Below the pieces are notes generated by a model, which was given only the letters and a program-made list of their open reading frames with translations, was not told the DNA's origin and ran no database searches. Of a stretch of 64,000 nt of DNA, positions 9,259 through 17,672 are shown in pieces; within the stretch, counting starts at the first letter, position 1, and the number at the start of each line of letters is the position of its first letter. The stretch covers positions 496,001 through 560,000 of the forward strand of contig CALDSU010000005.1 in the NCBI GenBank assembly GCA_937924525.1, written 5' to 3'. Source of the stretch: an uncultured Bryobacteraceae bacterium (GTDB lineage: Bacteria; Acidobacteriota; Terriglobia; Bryobacterales; Bryobacteraceae). The translations under genes and the position numbers were made by a program.

Positions 9259-10227
9259 CTAGGAGCCGCGTTTCTCGGTAATCGTTATGGAGTGGCGCAG
9301 TCTGAAGGGGATACGCGTTTCCGCGGACAGCCTCGCCGGTTTGCCGCGGGTGGCCAGGACTCCGCCGGCGCCGGTGGCCGCGCCGATGGCCGCGCCAATG
9401 GCCGCGCCCCGGCCGCCTCCCGCGATGCCGCCGATGGCCGCGCCAATGCCCGCGCCGCCGCCGACCTTGGCTGCGTCTTCGCCGGTGGATTTCGGTCCCG
9501 TGGTCTGCCACGCTTCGGTTTCGATCTGGACCCGCTGGCCATCGGAAGTGGTCACTTGCGTCAGCTCCAGAGCGAGCGCGGCCAGGCCCTTCACGCGCCC
9601 CGCCTGCTGCGCTTGGACGATCCGGCCTTCCGCGCGCGCCCCCCGCTCGGCGATCACATACCCGTCGGCCACCAACTCCTGGTCGAGCACGGCGCTGAAC
9701 GTGTCGCCCGGCTGGTTCCGGTCGCTGCCCAAGGGTTCACCCAGGCGAATGGCGATCAGCGTGCCCGCCGCCAGGGTCACTTTCCGCGGCGGCAGCACCA
9801 CCGGGACCTTCACGGCTGGCTCGGCCTTGGATACCGGTTCGGGAGGGAAAACCGGGTAGCGCACGACGCCATCGTCGGCCGGCGCCGGCGCGGAAGCGGA
9901 CTCCACCGGCTCCTTTGGGGCGGGCGGCGGAAGGGCGGCGGGGGGCCGCGCGGGAGTTGGCGCTTTGGGCCGTTCCGCCCTGCGGGTGGGCGCCGGCCGC
10001 GATGCCGGGGCCGGTTTCGGCGGCTCTGGCGCCGGCGCCACCACCGCCTCCGGCACAAGAGGAGCCGCCACCGGGAGCGCTTCAGCCTCGGCGGGCGCCG
10101 GTTCGGCCATCGCCACAGGCGGGGGCGGAGGCGCCGGCTCGGGAGTCCGTCCTTGGGTGAAATGCATGATCGCCACGGCGCCCAGCGCCCCGGCCAGAAC
10201 CAATCCCGCTGATTCCAGAATTCTCAT
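9259..10227 (-). CDS. Membrane-anchored Pro/Ala-rich protein with C-terminal glycine-zipper segment
   Basis: 322 residues from the ATG at 10227, chosen because it starts just before a clean membrane anchor (ESAGLVLAGALGAVAIM). In-frame sequence farther upstream overlaps the proline dehydrogenase gene and looks noncoding. Residues about 30-155 are very rich in Pro, Ala and Glu, a periplasm-spanning linker. A conserved beta-domain follows (LAAGTLIAIRLGEPLGSDRNQPGD), then a Gly/Ala repeat (GAGIGAAIGGIAGGGRGAAI) of glycine-zipper type. The architecture suggests a cell-envelope structural protein; I do not recognise a specific function. It is 39 bases upstream of msrA on the same strand. Confidence 0.7.
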   Translation of the reverse strand: MRILESAGLVLAGALGAVAIMHFTQGRTPEPAPPPPPVAMAEPAPAEAEALPVAAPLVPEAVVAPAPEPPKPAPASRPAPTRRAERPKAPTPARPPAALPPPAPKEPVESASAPAPADDGVVRYPVFPPEPVSKAEPAVKVPVVLPPRKVTLAAGTLIAIRLGEPLGSDRNQPGDTFSAVLDQELVADGYVIAERGARAEGRIVQAQQAGRVKGLAALALELTQVTTSDGQRVQIETEAWQTTGPKSTGEDAAKVGGGAGIGAAIGGIAGGGRGAAIGAAIGAATGAGGVLATRGKPARLSAETRIPFRLRHSITITEKRGS

Positions 10228-10333
10228 CGCGCCCTCTCTTCCGTACCGGAAACGCGCCCCGGCCTCCGCACCCCCAGTAGACGGCTCCGACGGTCCGGCC
10301 GTTTCCTTCCAGCGCCTTATGCAACGCCAAGGT

Positions 10334-11239
10334 TCACCGAAAGACGTTTCGCGCCAGGAACATGACGTTCGCCGGACGTTCGGCCAGGCGTCGCATGAAG
10401 TATGGATACCACGCTTCGCCATACGGCACATAAAGCCGGACCCGGTATCCTTCGTCCACCAGCCTCCGTTGGAGGTCGCGCCGCACGCCATACAGCATCT
10501 GGAATTCGAAGGCCTCACGCGGCACCCCGCGCCGGGAGGCGTAGGCGCAGCCCTCCCGGATCAGCCTTTCATCGTGCGTGGCGAACGCCGGGTAGTCTCC
10601 CCGGTCCAGCAGGATCTTCATCAGGCTCAGATAGTTGCGGTCCACGTCCGCCTTCGACGGAAACGCGACGCTCGCCGGCTCCAGGTACGCCCCCTTGCAC
10701 AACCGCACACGGATCCGCCGACGGCACAGTTCTTCCACGTCCGCCTGGCTGCGGTACAGATACGACTGAATCACCGCGCCGACCCTGCCGAACCGACCGT
10801 GCAGTTCGTAGACCAGCCGGAGCGTCCGTTCCGTGTACGCGCTGGACTCCATGTCCACCCGGACAAAGCCGCCGATCGGCGCGGCGGACTCGACGACGTG
10901 GGCGACGTTGTCGAGGCAGGCGTTCTCCTCGAGATCGAGGCCGGCCTGCGTCAGCTTCAGGGAAACATTCGGCTCCAGCCCGGCGCCGGCCAGCGCGTGC
11001 AGGCCCCGCAGGTATTCGTCGCGGCAGGCCAAAGCCTCCTCCAGCGACGTCACGCTTTCCCCCAGGTAGTCGAGGGTGGTAAACAATCCGTCGCCCCGGA
11101 TCTTGCACGCCGCGGCGAGCGCCTGATCCAAGGTCTGGCCGGCCACGAAACGCGAGGACAGTTTGCGGCCGGCGGCGGAGGTCTCCATCCAGCGGCGGAG
11201 CTGCTTCTGCCGGGACAGAAACAGAAAGACACTCCTCAC
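10334..11239 (-). CDS. Proline dehydrogenase (PutA PRODH-domain family)
   Basis: About 301 residues from the GTG at 11239, giving the usual N-terminus VRSVFLFLSRQKQLRRWMET. A TTG at 11290 would add 17 unsupported residues. The FAD-dependent enzyme oxidises proline to pyrroline-5-carboxylate. The single TIM-barrel PRODH domain shows family blocks: LEPNVSLKLTQAGLDL, VRVDMESS, RLCKGAYLEP, FATHDERL, FEFQMLYG and the C-terminal LYVPYGEAWYPYFMRRLAER. The last block supplies the substrate-binding Arg-x-x-Arg pair. It is the short monofunctional type; no P5C dehydrogenase gene lies in this window. A GGAGG lies only one base before the GTG, too close to be an ideal Shine-Dalgarno, so the start is slightly uncertain. 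Confidence 0.9.
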   Translation of the reverse strand: MRSVFLFLSRQKQLRRWMETSAAGRKLSSRFVAGQTLDQALAAACKIRGDGLFTTLDYLGESVTSLEEALACRDEYLRGLHALAGAGLEPNVSLKLTQAGLDLEENACLDNVAHVVESAAPIGGFVRVDMESSAYTERTLRLVYELHGRFGRVGAVIQSYLYRSQADVEELCRRRIRVRLCKGAYLEPASVAFPSKADVDRNYLSLMKILLDRGDYPAFATHDERLIREGCAYASRRGVPREAFEFQMLYGVRRDLQRRLVDEGYRVRLYVPYGEAWYPYFMRRLAERPANVMFLARNVFR

Positions 11240-11361
11240 GCCTCCAGAATAGGGCAAGATAAGGCAAAACGCTTCCGTCGGCTGCGGCAAACTCCGGTCT
11301 GGAAACGGCCGAGGACAGCCGGTATGATGAGGATGTCGCTTGACGGCAAGGAGGCCGCCTG

Positions 11362-12231
11362 ATGCGCGGTTGGGTGGGAATGAGCGCCGTTTTGGCTTGG
11401 TTGAGTCCCCTTGGCGCGCAGGATGGTGCGCCTAAGGAGCGGGCGGCCGCGCTGTCGGATCCGCTGCCATGGATCGCCGTGCCGCCGTGTCGCGTAATGG
11501 ACACGCGGGCCGGGGAAGGCAAGACCGGGCCCTTTGGGCCGCCGACCATGACGCCTGGGTCGACGCGCACCGTCCCGGTTCCGCAGAGTGCGTGCAACAT
11601 TCCCGCAACCGCGAAGGCCTATTCCGTCAATGTCACGGTGGCGCCTGCCGGCCCCCTGGCCTACCTGAGCATCTGGCCGGCCGGGCAACCGCAGCCGCTG
11701 GTGTCGACGCTGAATTCGTTCGACGGCAACATCGTCGCCAACGCCGCCATCGTGCCCGCGGGAAATAACGGCGCCATCAACGTGTTCGTTACCGACCGCG
11801 CGGACGTCATCATCGACATCAACGGTTATTTTGCCGCCTCCGGCACGCCTGTGCTGCCCTTCTACGCCGTGACGCCGTGCCGCTTAGCCGACACGCGGCA
11901 GGGCGAAGGCAAGACCGGCCCGTTCGGACCGCCGACGCCCACGCCGGGCTCCCCCCGGGTGGTTCCAATTCCCCAAAGCACTTGCGGCATTCCTGCCGCG
12001 GCGCGGGCGTACTCGCTGAACGTCACGGTGGTGCCCGCCGGTCCTCTCGCCTACCTGACCATCTGGCCTACCGGACAGCCGCAACCGCTGGTGTCCACGC
12101 TGAACTCGTTTGAAGGCAGGATCGTCGCCAACGCCGCCATCGTGCCCGCGGGAACGGATGGCGCCGTCAGCGTGTTCGTGACCGATCGCACGGATTTCAT
12201 TCTCGACATCAACGGGTATTTCGCGCCATAG
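11362..12231 (+). CDS. Secreted protein made of two near-identical 130-residue repeats
   Basis: 289 residues with a signal peptide (MRGWVGMSAVLAWLSPLGAQ) and a strong AAGGAGG ribosome binding site 7 bases before the ATG. The mature protein is two copies of one module with a spacing of exactly 130 residues: PCRVMDTR and PCRLADTR, GEGKTGPFGPP twice, QPLVSTLNSF twice, IVANAAIVPAG twice, and DINGYF twice. Such modules recur at the C-termini of secreted proteins in Actinobacteria and Acidobacteria, where they are thought to be beta-rich surface domains. Each module has two Cys (PCR and SACN/STCG) that could form a disulfide. No enzymatic domain accompanies the repeats. Function unknown. Confidence 0.8.
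   Translation: MRGWVGMSAVLAWLSPLGAQDGAPKERAAALSDPLPWIAVPPCRVMDTRAGEGKTGPFGPPTMTPGSTRTVPVPQSACNIPATAKAYSVNVTVAPAGPLAYLSIWPAGQPQPLVSTLNSFDGNIVANAAIVPAGNNGAINVFVTDRADVIIDINGYFAASGTPVLPFYAVTPCRLADTRQGEGKTGPFGPPTPTPGSPRVVPIPQSTCGIPAAARAYSLNVTVVPAGPLAYLTIWPTGQPQPLVSTLNSFEGRIVANAAIVPAGTDGAVSVFVTDRTDFILDINGYFAP
11473..11832 (+). repeat. First copy of 390-base tandem coding repeat
   Basis: Encodes residues 38-157 of the two-module secreted protein, from IAVPPCR to DINGYF. Most positions match the second copy 390 bases downstream, including long identical protein blocks. Confidence 0.85.
11863..12222 (+). repeat. Second copy of 390-base tandem coding repeat
   Basis: Encodes residues 168-287, in register with the first copy at a constant 390-base offset. 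Differences are mainly synonymous or conservative (for example VMDTRA to LADTRQ, APAGPLAYLS to VPAGPLAYLT). Confidence 0.85.
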
Positions 12232-12297
12232 AGGGGCTCGGCAAAATGGCATGGCGCTTCGGGTGACTGCCGCCCGATCGTGGCATTCTGGAAATAC

Positions 12298-13032
12298 ATG
12301 GAGAAAGCTCTCAAGCAGCTTGTCGAAAAGCTCCAGAAGAGCCTGGGCGAGCGCGTGGTGTCGGTGGTGCTCTACGGTTCGGCGGCGGTTGGCGACTTCG
12401 ACTCCCGGTTCTCCGACCTGAACATCCTGTGCGTGCTCACGGAAGTCACGCCGCGCGAACTCGAGGCCTCCGCAGCGGTGATGCGCTGGTGGCGCGACCA
12501 GGGGCATCCCGCCCCGCTGCTGCTCAGCCGGAAAGAAGTCGCCACGTCCACCGACTGCTTCGCCATCGAATTTCACGACATCGTCCGGCAGCATCGCATC
12601 GTGTTCGGCGAGGACGTGGTGGCGGACCTCAAAATCGACGACTCGTTCTACCGCGCGCAAGTGGAGCACGAATTACGCGCCAAACTGTTGCGGCTCCGGC
12701 AGAAAGCGCCGGGCGTGTTCTCCGATTCCGACCTGCTGCGCCGCCTGCTGGCCGATTCCGTGTCCACCTTCTGCGTGCTGTTGCGACATGCGCTCCTGCT
12801 GCACGGCGTGAATCCAGGCATGCGAAAACGGGACGCGGTCCACGAGGGCGCGCGGATGTTCGGGTTTCCCCCCGCGCCCTTTCACACGCTCCTCGACTTG
12901 CGGGAAGGGAAGGTCAAGCCGTCGGCGGTGGCCGCGCGCGAGCTTTTCGCCGACTACCTGGCCGCTATCGGGGTGGTGGTGGACGCAGTGGACCGCCTGG
13001 CCAAACCCGCGCCGCGCGATACTGGTATCTGA
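12298..13032 (+). CDS. Nucleotidyltransferase-fold protein with altered catalytic Asp
   Basis: 244 residues from the ATG at 12298; a GTG at 12280 would add six residues. The N-terminus carries the helix-strand and P-loop-like motif of MNT/pol-beta-type nucleotidyltransferases: VLYGSAAVGDFDSRFSDLNILCVL. The family pattern is GS...SDxD; here the second Asp is Asn (SDLN), so one metal ligand is missing. A C-terminal helical region follows (about 120-235), resembling the substrate-binding bundle of such proteins. It lies 4 bases upstream of lemA and may be co-transcribed. It may be a noncatalytic or metal-altered relative; substrate unknown. Confidence 0.7.
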   Translation: MEKALKQLVEKLQKSLGERVVSVVLYGSAAVGDFDSRFSDLNILCVLTEVTPRELEASAAVMRWWRDQGHPAPLLLSRKEVATSTDCFAIEFHDIVRQHRIVFGEDVVADLKIDDSFYRAQVEHELRAKLLRLRQKAPGVFSDSDLLRRLLADSVSTFCVLLRHALLLHGVNPGMRKRDAVHEGARMFGFPPAPFHTLLDLREGKVKPSAVAARELFADYLAAIGVVVDAVDRLAKPAPRDTGI

Positions 13033-13036
13033 ACCC

Positions 13037-13606
13037 ATGAAAATCCTTTGGATCGTAGTTGCCTTGCTGGTGCTGGCCGTGTTCGTCTTCGGGAGCCAGT
13101 TTGTGTCCATCCGGAACCAGATTGCGACCGACGCGGTCGCGATTGACGCGGCTTGGGCGCAGGTGGACGTCGCCCTGCAGCGGCGCGCGGACCTGATTCC
13201 GAACCTGGTGGAGACCGTGAAAGGTTTTGCCGCGCAGGAGCGGCAGGTCATCGAGTCGGTGGCCGCCGCGCGCGCGGCTCTGGGCGGCGCGCGCACGCCC
13301 GCCGAGAAAATGGCGGCGAACGCCCAGCTCGACTCGGCCCTCGGACGCTTGCTGGTGGTGGTGGAGAATTACCCGCAGTTGCGCTCCAACGAGAACTTCC
13401 TGCGCCTTCAGGACGAACTGGCCGGCAGCGAAAACCGCATCGCGGTGGAGCGCCGCAAGTACAACGAGACGGTGCAGAGGTACAACACGCAATTGGCGCT
13501 GTTCCCGAACAACCTGGTGGCCAGCCTGGCCGGATTTCAGCGCAAGGACGACGCCTATTTCAAGACCGATCCCGCCGCGCGGGTGGCGCCCAACGTAAAG
13601 TTCTGA
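13037..13606 (+). CDS. lemA: LemA family protein
   Basis: 189 residues: one N-terminal membrane helix (about 4-20), then a long helical domain with the LemA signature VDVALQRRADLIPNLVETVK, the central ERQVIESVAAARAAL helix and the conserved ENYPQLRSNENFLRLQDELA and RKYNETVQRYN segments. LemA proteins are membrane-anchored four-helix bundles exposed outside the cytoplasmic membrane; their biochemical role is poorly defined. It starts 4 bases after the nucleotidyltransferase-like gene and ends 19 bases before an oxidoreductase gene, so an operon is likely. The TPM-domain protein that often accompanies LemA is not present here. Confidence 0.93.
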   Translation: MKILWIVVALLVLAVFVFGSQFVSIRNQIATDAVAIDAAWAQVDVALQRRADLIPNLVETVKGFAAQERQVIESVAAARAALGGARTPAEKMAANAQLDSALGRLLVVVENYPQLRSNENFLRLQDELAGSENRIAVERRKYNETVQRYNTQLALFPNNLVASLAGFQRKDDAYFKTDPAARVAPNVKF

Positions 13607-13625
13607 GTGAAGGATGGAGCCTGCC

Positions 13626-14936
13626 ATGAATCAGCCGGACCGACGCCGTTTCCTCCAGGCCGCCGCCGTCGCGGCCGCGTTTTCCCCCGGCGCGCGTGGC
13701 GCGTCCGACCGCGTGAACCTGGCGGTGATCGGCTTGGGGGGCCGCAGCCGTGATCTCCTGTCCATCTATACCGGGCTTTCCGACTGCCGTGTCGCGGCCG
13801 TGTGCGACGTGGATCAAGCCGCGCAGGAACGCGCCGTCGCGCTGGTAGAGAAGCAGACGGGCGTCAAGCCCAAAGTCTACGACGACATGCGCCGCGTGTT
13901 CGACGATCCGTCGATCGACGCTGTCTCGATCGAGACGCCGAACCATTGGCACGCGCTCGCCACCATCTGGGCCTGCCAGGCCGGCAAGGACGTCTACGTC
14001 GAGAAACCGTGCAGCCACAATATTTTCGAAGGCCGCCAGATGGTGGCGGCGGCCCGCAAGTACCAGCGCATCGTGCAGGTGGGGCAGCAGTCGCGCACCA
14101 TCCAGCATAAGCAGCGAGCCATGAAACTCCTGGATGACGGCGTCATCGGCAAGGTGTACCTTGCGAAAGGTTTGTGCTACAAGCGCCGCAAATCGATCGG
14201 CCGTCAGCCCGACGGGCCCACACCGCCGGGCGTCAACTGGGATCTGTTTCTGGGGCCCGCCCCGCTGCGCCCGTTCAACCCAAACCGTTTCAAGTACAAC
14301 TGGCACTGGTTTTGGGATACGGGCAACGGCGATATTGGCAATCAGGGCGTTCACGAGATGGATATCGCGCGTTGGGGGCTCGGCAAAGACCGGGAAATGC
14401 CCCGGGCGGTGTACTCGACGGGCGGGAAATTTGTCTACGACGATGATCAGGAAACCCCGAATACGCAGTTGGCGACGTTCGATTACGGCGACGTGCAAAT
14501 GGTTTTTGAGGTCCGCGGGCTGCTGACGAACGCCGACGCGCCGCTTCCCATGCGCGGCGGACATACCATCGGCAATCTGTTCTATGGCAGCGACGGCTTG
14601 CTGGCGATCGATTTGCAAGGCTTCCAGGTCTACCGGGGCGAGGAGCACCAAAAGGTGATGGACGAGAAGTTCACCGAGCCGCGGGCGTGGGACACGGAGC
14701 CGCACATACGGAATTTCCTGGCGGCGGTGAAGTCGCGGCGGGTGGAGGACCTGACTTGCGACATTGAGATCGGGGCCAGCGCCGCCGCGCTGTGCCACAT
14801 GGCCAACATCAGCTACCGGCTGGGACGCAAGCTAACCTACGATGCCGCCGCCGGACAGTTCGCCGGCGATGCCGAAGCCAACAGGATGCTGAGCCGCGAC
14901 TACCGGGCGCCGTACGTGGTTCCCGAGCGGGTTTGA
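13626..14936 (+). CDS. Tat-exported Gfo/Idh/MocA family oxidoreductase
   Basis: 436 residues from the ATG at 13626, chosen because GGAG lies 6 bases upstream; an ATG at 13614 has no usable spacing. A twin-arginine signal (DRRRFLQAAAVAAAF) precedes the Rossmann domain (VNLAVIGLGGRSRDLL). The EKP motif (KDVYVEKPCSHN) of NAD(P)-dependent Gfo/Idh/MocA sugar oxidoreductases follows, then the C-terminal alpha/beta domain with GNGDIGNQGVHEMDIARWGL, where the His is the usual catalytic position. Export with bound cofactor is known for related glycosidase-like and oxidoreductase members. Substrate is probably a sugar or sugar derivative, but nothing here defines it. Confidence 0.88.
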   Translation: MNQPDRRRFLQAAAVAAAFSPGARGASDRVNLAVIGLGGRSRDLLSIYTGLSDCRVAAVCDVDQAAQERAVALVEKQTGVKPKVYDDMRRVFDDPSIDAVSIETPNHWHALATIWACQAGKDVYVEKPCSHNIFEGRQMVAAARKYQRIVQVGQQSRTIQHKQRAMKLLDDGVIGKVYLAKGLCYKRRKSIGRQPDGPTPPGVNWDLFLGPAPLRPFNPNRFKYNWHWFWDTGNGDIGNQGVHEMDIARWGLGKDREMPRAVYSTGGKFVYDDDQETPNTQLATFDYGDVQMVFEVRGLLTNADAPLPMRGGHTIGNLFYGSDGLLAIDLQGFQVYRGEEHQKVMDEKFTEPRAWDTEPHIRNFLAAVKSRRVEDLTCDIEIGASAAALCHMANISYRLGRKLTYDAAAGQFAGDAEANRMLSRDYRAPYVVPERV

Positions 14937-14976
14937 GTCCGCAGCGCAAGGCCAACGACGGATTCCACACCCGGTG

Positions 14977-15008
14977 GATTTGCCGCGCCGGGATCCTGGC
15001 GGCAAATC
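14977..15008. other. Perfect 10-bp inverted repeat (hairpin) in the intergenic region
   Basis: GATTTGCCGC at 14977-14986 pairs exactly with GCGGCAAATC at 14999-15008 across a 12-base loop. No T-run follows, so it is not a classical intrinsic terminator. It could terminate or stabilise the upstream message, or be a protein-binding site. Confidence 0.5.
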
Positions 15009-15043
15009 ACCATACTTCTCATTTCACCGAGAATTGATGATCC

Positions 15044-15059
15044 CTGGGGCCTGCCCCAG
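15044..15059. other. GC-rich hairpin just upstream of a TonB-dependent receptor gene
   Basis: CTGGGG (15044-15049) pairs with CCCCAG (15054-15059) around a 4-base loop, ending 14 bases before the receptor start codon. No Shine-Dalgarno is evident between it and the ATG, so the hairpin could affect translation initiation. Confidence 0.4.
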
Positions 15060-15073
15060 TCATCCACTTACTG

Positions 15074-17425
15074 ATGCGATTGGTCCCGGGCTTTCTTTTC
15101 ATTTGGCTTACCTTCCACGCGCTGGCGCAGGACACCACGGGCGCGGGCAGCATCGCCGGAGTGGTGCTCGATGCCGACGGAAACGCGGCGACCGGCCTCC
15201 GGGTGTGCGTCTCCGGCCTCAACCGCTGCGCGACGGCGGACAACCGGGGCCAGTACCGCATCCCTGATCTCCGGGCCGGCGAGTACCGACTGGAGTTGAC
15301 CGCTCCGGGGAGGCCGCCCGTCCAAAGCGAAACCGTCGAGGTCCGCGCGGGCCTGGAAAGCCGGGTGGAGTTTACCTTGCCCGCCCTCGACGCGGTGACG
15401 CAATCGGTCACGGTCAGTGAAAGCGTCTTCCTCGCTCCGGAAGAGATCAAGAACTCCGGCTTCCTGGTCCAGTCGCAGGAAATCTGGAAGGCGGCGGGCG
15501 CGTTGCAGGACGTCGCCCGTTATGTGCAGACTCTGCCTGGCGTCGCCGTCGGATCGAACGACCTGCGGAACGACATCATCGTGCGCGGCGGCAGCCCGCT
15601 CGAAAACCTGTTCATCGTCGATAACATCGAGATCCCCAACATCAACGCTTTCGCCAACTTTGCCAGCGCCGGCGGTACGGTCAGCCTGCTGGACGCCAAC
15701 TTGATTCAGGACGTTACCTTTCTCACCGGCGGCTATCCCGCGCCGTTCATCAACCGGACGTCGAGTGTTTTGCAGATCGCGCAGCGGGAGGGCAACCGGC
15801 GCCAGTACGGCGGGCAGGCCACGTTGGGCTTCGCCGGCGCGGGCGGCGTGGTGGAAGGCCCCCTCAAGAAAGAAAAAGGCTCGTTCGTAACTTCCTTCCG
15901 GCGCAGCTTTCTCGACCTGGTCACTGACGACATCGGCTTCGGCGGGGTGCCCATCGTGTACACGCTGAATAACAAGGTCACCTACGACCTGACGCCCCGC
16001 GACCGCCTCTGGATCGCCAATGTGTCCGGCTGGGACGAAATCCGGCTGGGGCGCAGGCGCGACGGAGAGAACGACGAAGAAGTCAACAATTTCGACATTA
16101 ACTATGCGGGCTGGCGGGCGGCCACCGGGTTCAATTGGCAACGGCTGTTCGGCGACCGCGGCGTCGGTTTGTTCGGCGTAACGCACTCCGAAGCGAAAGT
16201 CGGCTCTCTGGTGCGCGACCTGGTGCGGAACGGCCCGGTCCTTCCAGGGGTGGATTTCGACGATCTGATCCGCCGCTCGCCGGTCGTCTATCAGGACGAC
16301 TCCCGCGAAGGCGAAACCACGCTCAAGTACGACTACACCGGCTTTCTGCCTATGCTGGACAAACTCCAGATCGGCGGCAGTTGGAAAACTTTCAACCTGC
16401 GCTATCGCACCGAGTCCCCCTTTGGCAACAACAATCCCTTCTCGCCGGTTGGCGATGTGAATCCGTTCTTTCTCCGCCAGAACTACCGCGCCTACCAGAC
16501 GGGAGCGTACGTGCAGACCACGCGCAGCCTGACCCGCCGGCTCAACCTCACCTTGGGCGGGCGCTTCGACAATTACTCGATCCTGGACTCGACACGGTTT
16601 TCGCCACGTGCGGGACTCAGCTTGCGCCTGACCGACCGGCTGAGCTGGCGCGCCAGCTATGGCCAGTATTACCAGCAGCCCTTCTTCCTGTTCATCTCCG
16701 CATTTCCCCAGAACGCCGGACTGATTCCGTTCCGGGCCGACCATTACGTAACTGGATTCAGCTTCGTCGCCAGCCCGACGCTCCGCATGACCCTGGAGGG
16801 CTACTGGAAGGAATACAAGGACTACCCGGTCTCCTCTCAATTCGTCCAACTTTCCCTGGCGAACGTCGGAGATACTTTCGCCGTCCGCGACATTCTGTTC
16901 CCGATGGTGAGCGCCGGGCGCGGGCGCGTGGCGGGCGTGGAATGGTTCGTCGAGAAAAAGTTCACCGACAAGTGGTTCGGGCAGACGAACCTGGCGTTCT
17001 CGCGCACGCGGCACGCCGGCTTGGACGGGATCCGGCGTCCCGGCGTCTTTGACTATCCGGTGGTGTTCAATGCCCTCGGCGGGTATCGCCTCAACCCGAA
17101 GTGGGAGCTGTCCCTCCGCCTCTCGTATCTGAGCGGCCGGCCCTTTACGCCCTATGATCTGCCGGTATCCACGGCGCAGCGCCGCGGAGTCTTCGATCTC
17201 AGCCGCGTGGCCGGTGAACGCCTGCCGGACTACTTCCGGACCGATGTCCGGGTGGACCGCATCTTCACCGTCCGCGACAAATCGCTGATCGTGTTCGCGG
17301 GCATTCAGAACATCACCAATCGGCGCAACATCGCGGGCATCGGCTGGAACCGCAACACGAATGCGCAGCAGTTTGGAGAGCAACTGGGCATCTTCCCGGT
17401 GCTCGGCCTGGACTGGCGTTTCTGA
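15074..17425 (+). CDS. TonB-dependent receptor with N-terminal carboxypeptidase-regulatory-like domain
   Basis: 783 residues: signal peptide (MRLVPGFLFIWLTFHALAQ), a CarboxypepD_reg-like beta-sandwich (about 25-100, GSIAGVVLDADGNAATGLRV), a plug domain (about 135-240, DLRNDIIVRGGSPLENLFIVDNI is cut by this motif group), and a 22-strand-type outer-membrane barrel to the C-terminal aromatic residue (GLDWRF). It would import an unknown ligand, probably a glycan-derived or iron-related compound, in a TonB-dependent way. No TonB/ExbB genes or SusD-like partner lie nearby. It is unusually short compared with the roughly 1100-residue Oar-like receptors common in this group, such as the one at 32800. 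Confidence 0.87.
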   Translation: MRLVPGFLFIWLTFHALAQDTTGAGSIAGVVLDADGNAATGLRVCVSGLNRCATADNRGQYRIPDLRAGEYRLELTAPGRPPVQSETVEVRAGLESRVEFTLPALDAVTQSVTVSESVFLAPEEIKNSGFLVQSQEIWKAAGALQDVARYVQTLPGVAVGSNDLRNDIIVRGGSPLENLFIVDNIEIPNINAFANFASAGGTVSLLDANLIQDVTFLTGGYPAPFINRTSSVLQIAQREGNRRQYGGQATLGFAGAGGVVEGPLKKEKGSFVTSFRRSFLDLVTDDIGFGGVPIVYTLNNKVTYDLTPRDRLWIANVSGWDEIRLGRRRDGENDEEVNNFDINYAGWRAATGFNWQRLFGDRGVGLFGVTHSEAKVGSLVRDLVRNGPVLPGVDFDDLIRRSPVVYQDDSREGETTLKYDYTGFLPMLDKLQIGGSWKTFNLRYRTESPFGNNNPFSPVGDVNPFFLRQNYRAYQTGAYVQTTRSLTRRLNLTLGGRFDNYSILDSTRFSPRAGLSLRLTDRLSWRASYGQYYQQPFFLFISAFPQNAGLIPFRADHYVTGFSFVASPTLRMTLEGYWKEYKDYPVSSQFVQLSLANVGDTFAVRDILFPMVSAGRGRVAGVEWFVEKKFTDKWFGQTNLAFSRTRHAGLDGIRRPGVFDYPVVFNALGGYRLNPKWELSLRLSYLSGRPFTPYDLPVSTAQRRGVFDLSRVAGERLPDYFRTDVRVDRIFTVRDKSLIVFAGIQNITNRRNIAGIGWNRNTNAQQFGEQLGIFPVLGLDWRF

Positions 17426-17672
17426 GTCCGTGCCGCCTTCTGCTGCCCGGAAGTCCGGTTCTCCTGGCGGGCCTTCCGTTTGATTGCCCAGAAACGCGAG
17501 CCCCCGGCGTGCGTCCACGCGCAGAACCTCCGGACGTCGGTCTCGCTGAGTTGCGCCCGGCTATGCAACAACACCTGTTCGGGCTTCTCTGCTTGCGCAA
17601 CCGCGCCGCGCCCGCCGTGCAGTTTTTCTGAGAAACTTGGCGACGCAATCCAACTTAAGAAGAGGGGTTTCT

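Noticed and set aside
15068-17518. Long open frame antisense to the shorter TonB receptor gene
   Set aside because: Low-complexity product with no motifs; the receptor gene on the other strand has a clear signal peptide and family domains.
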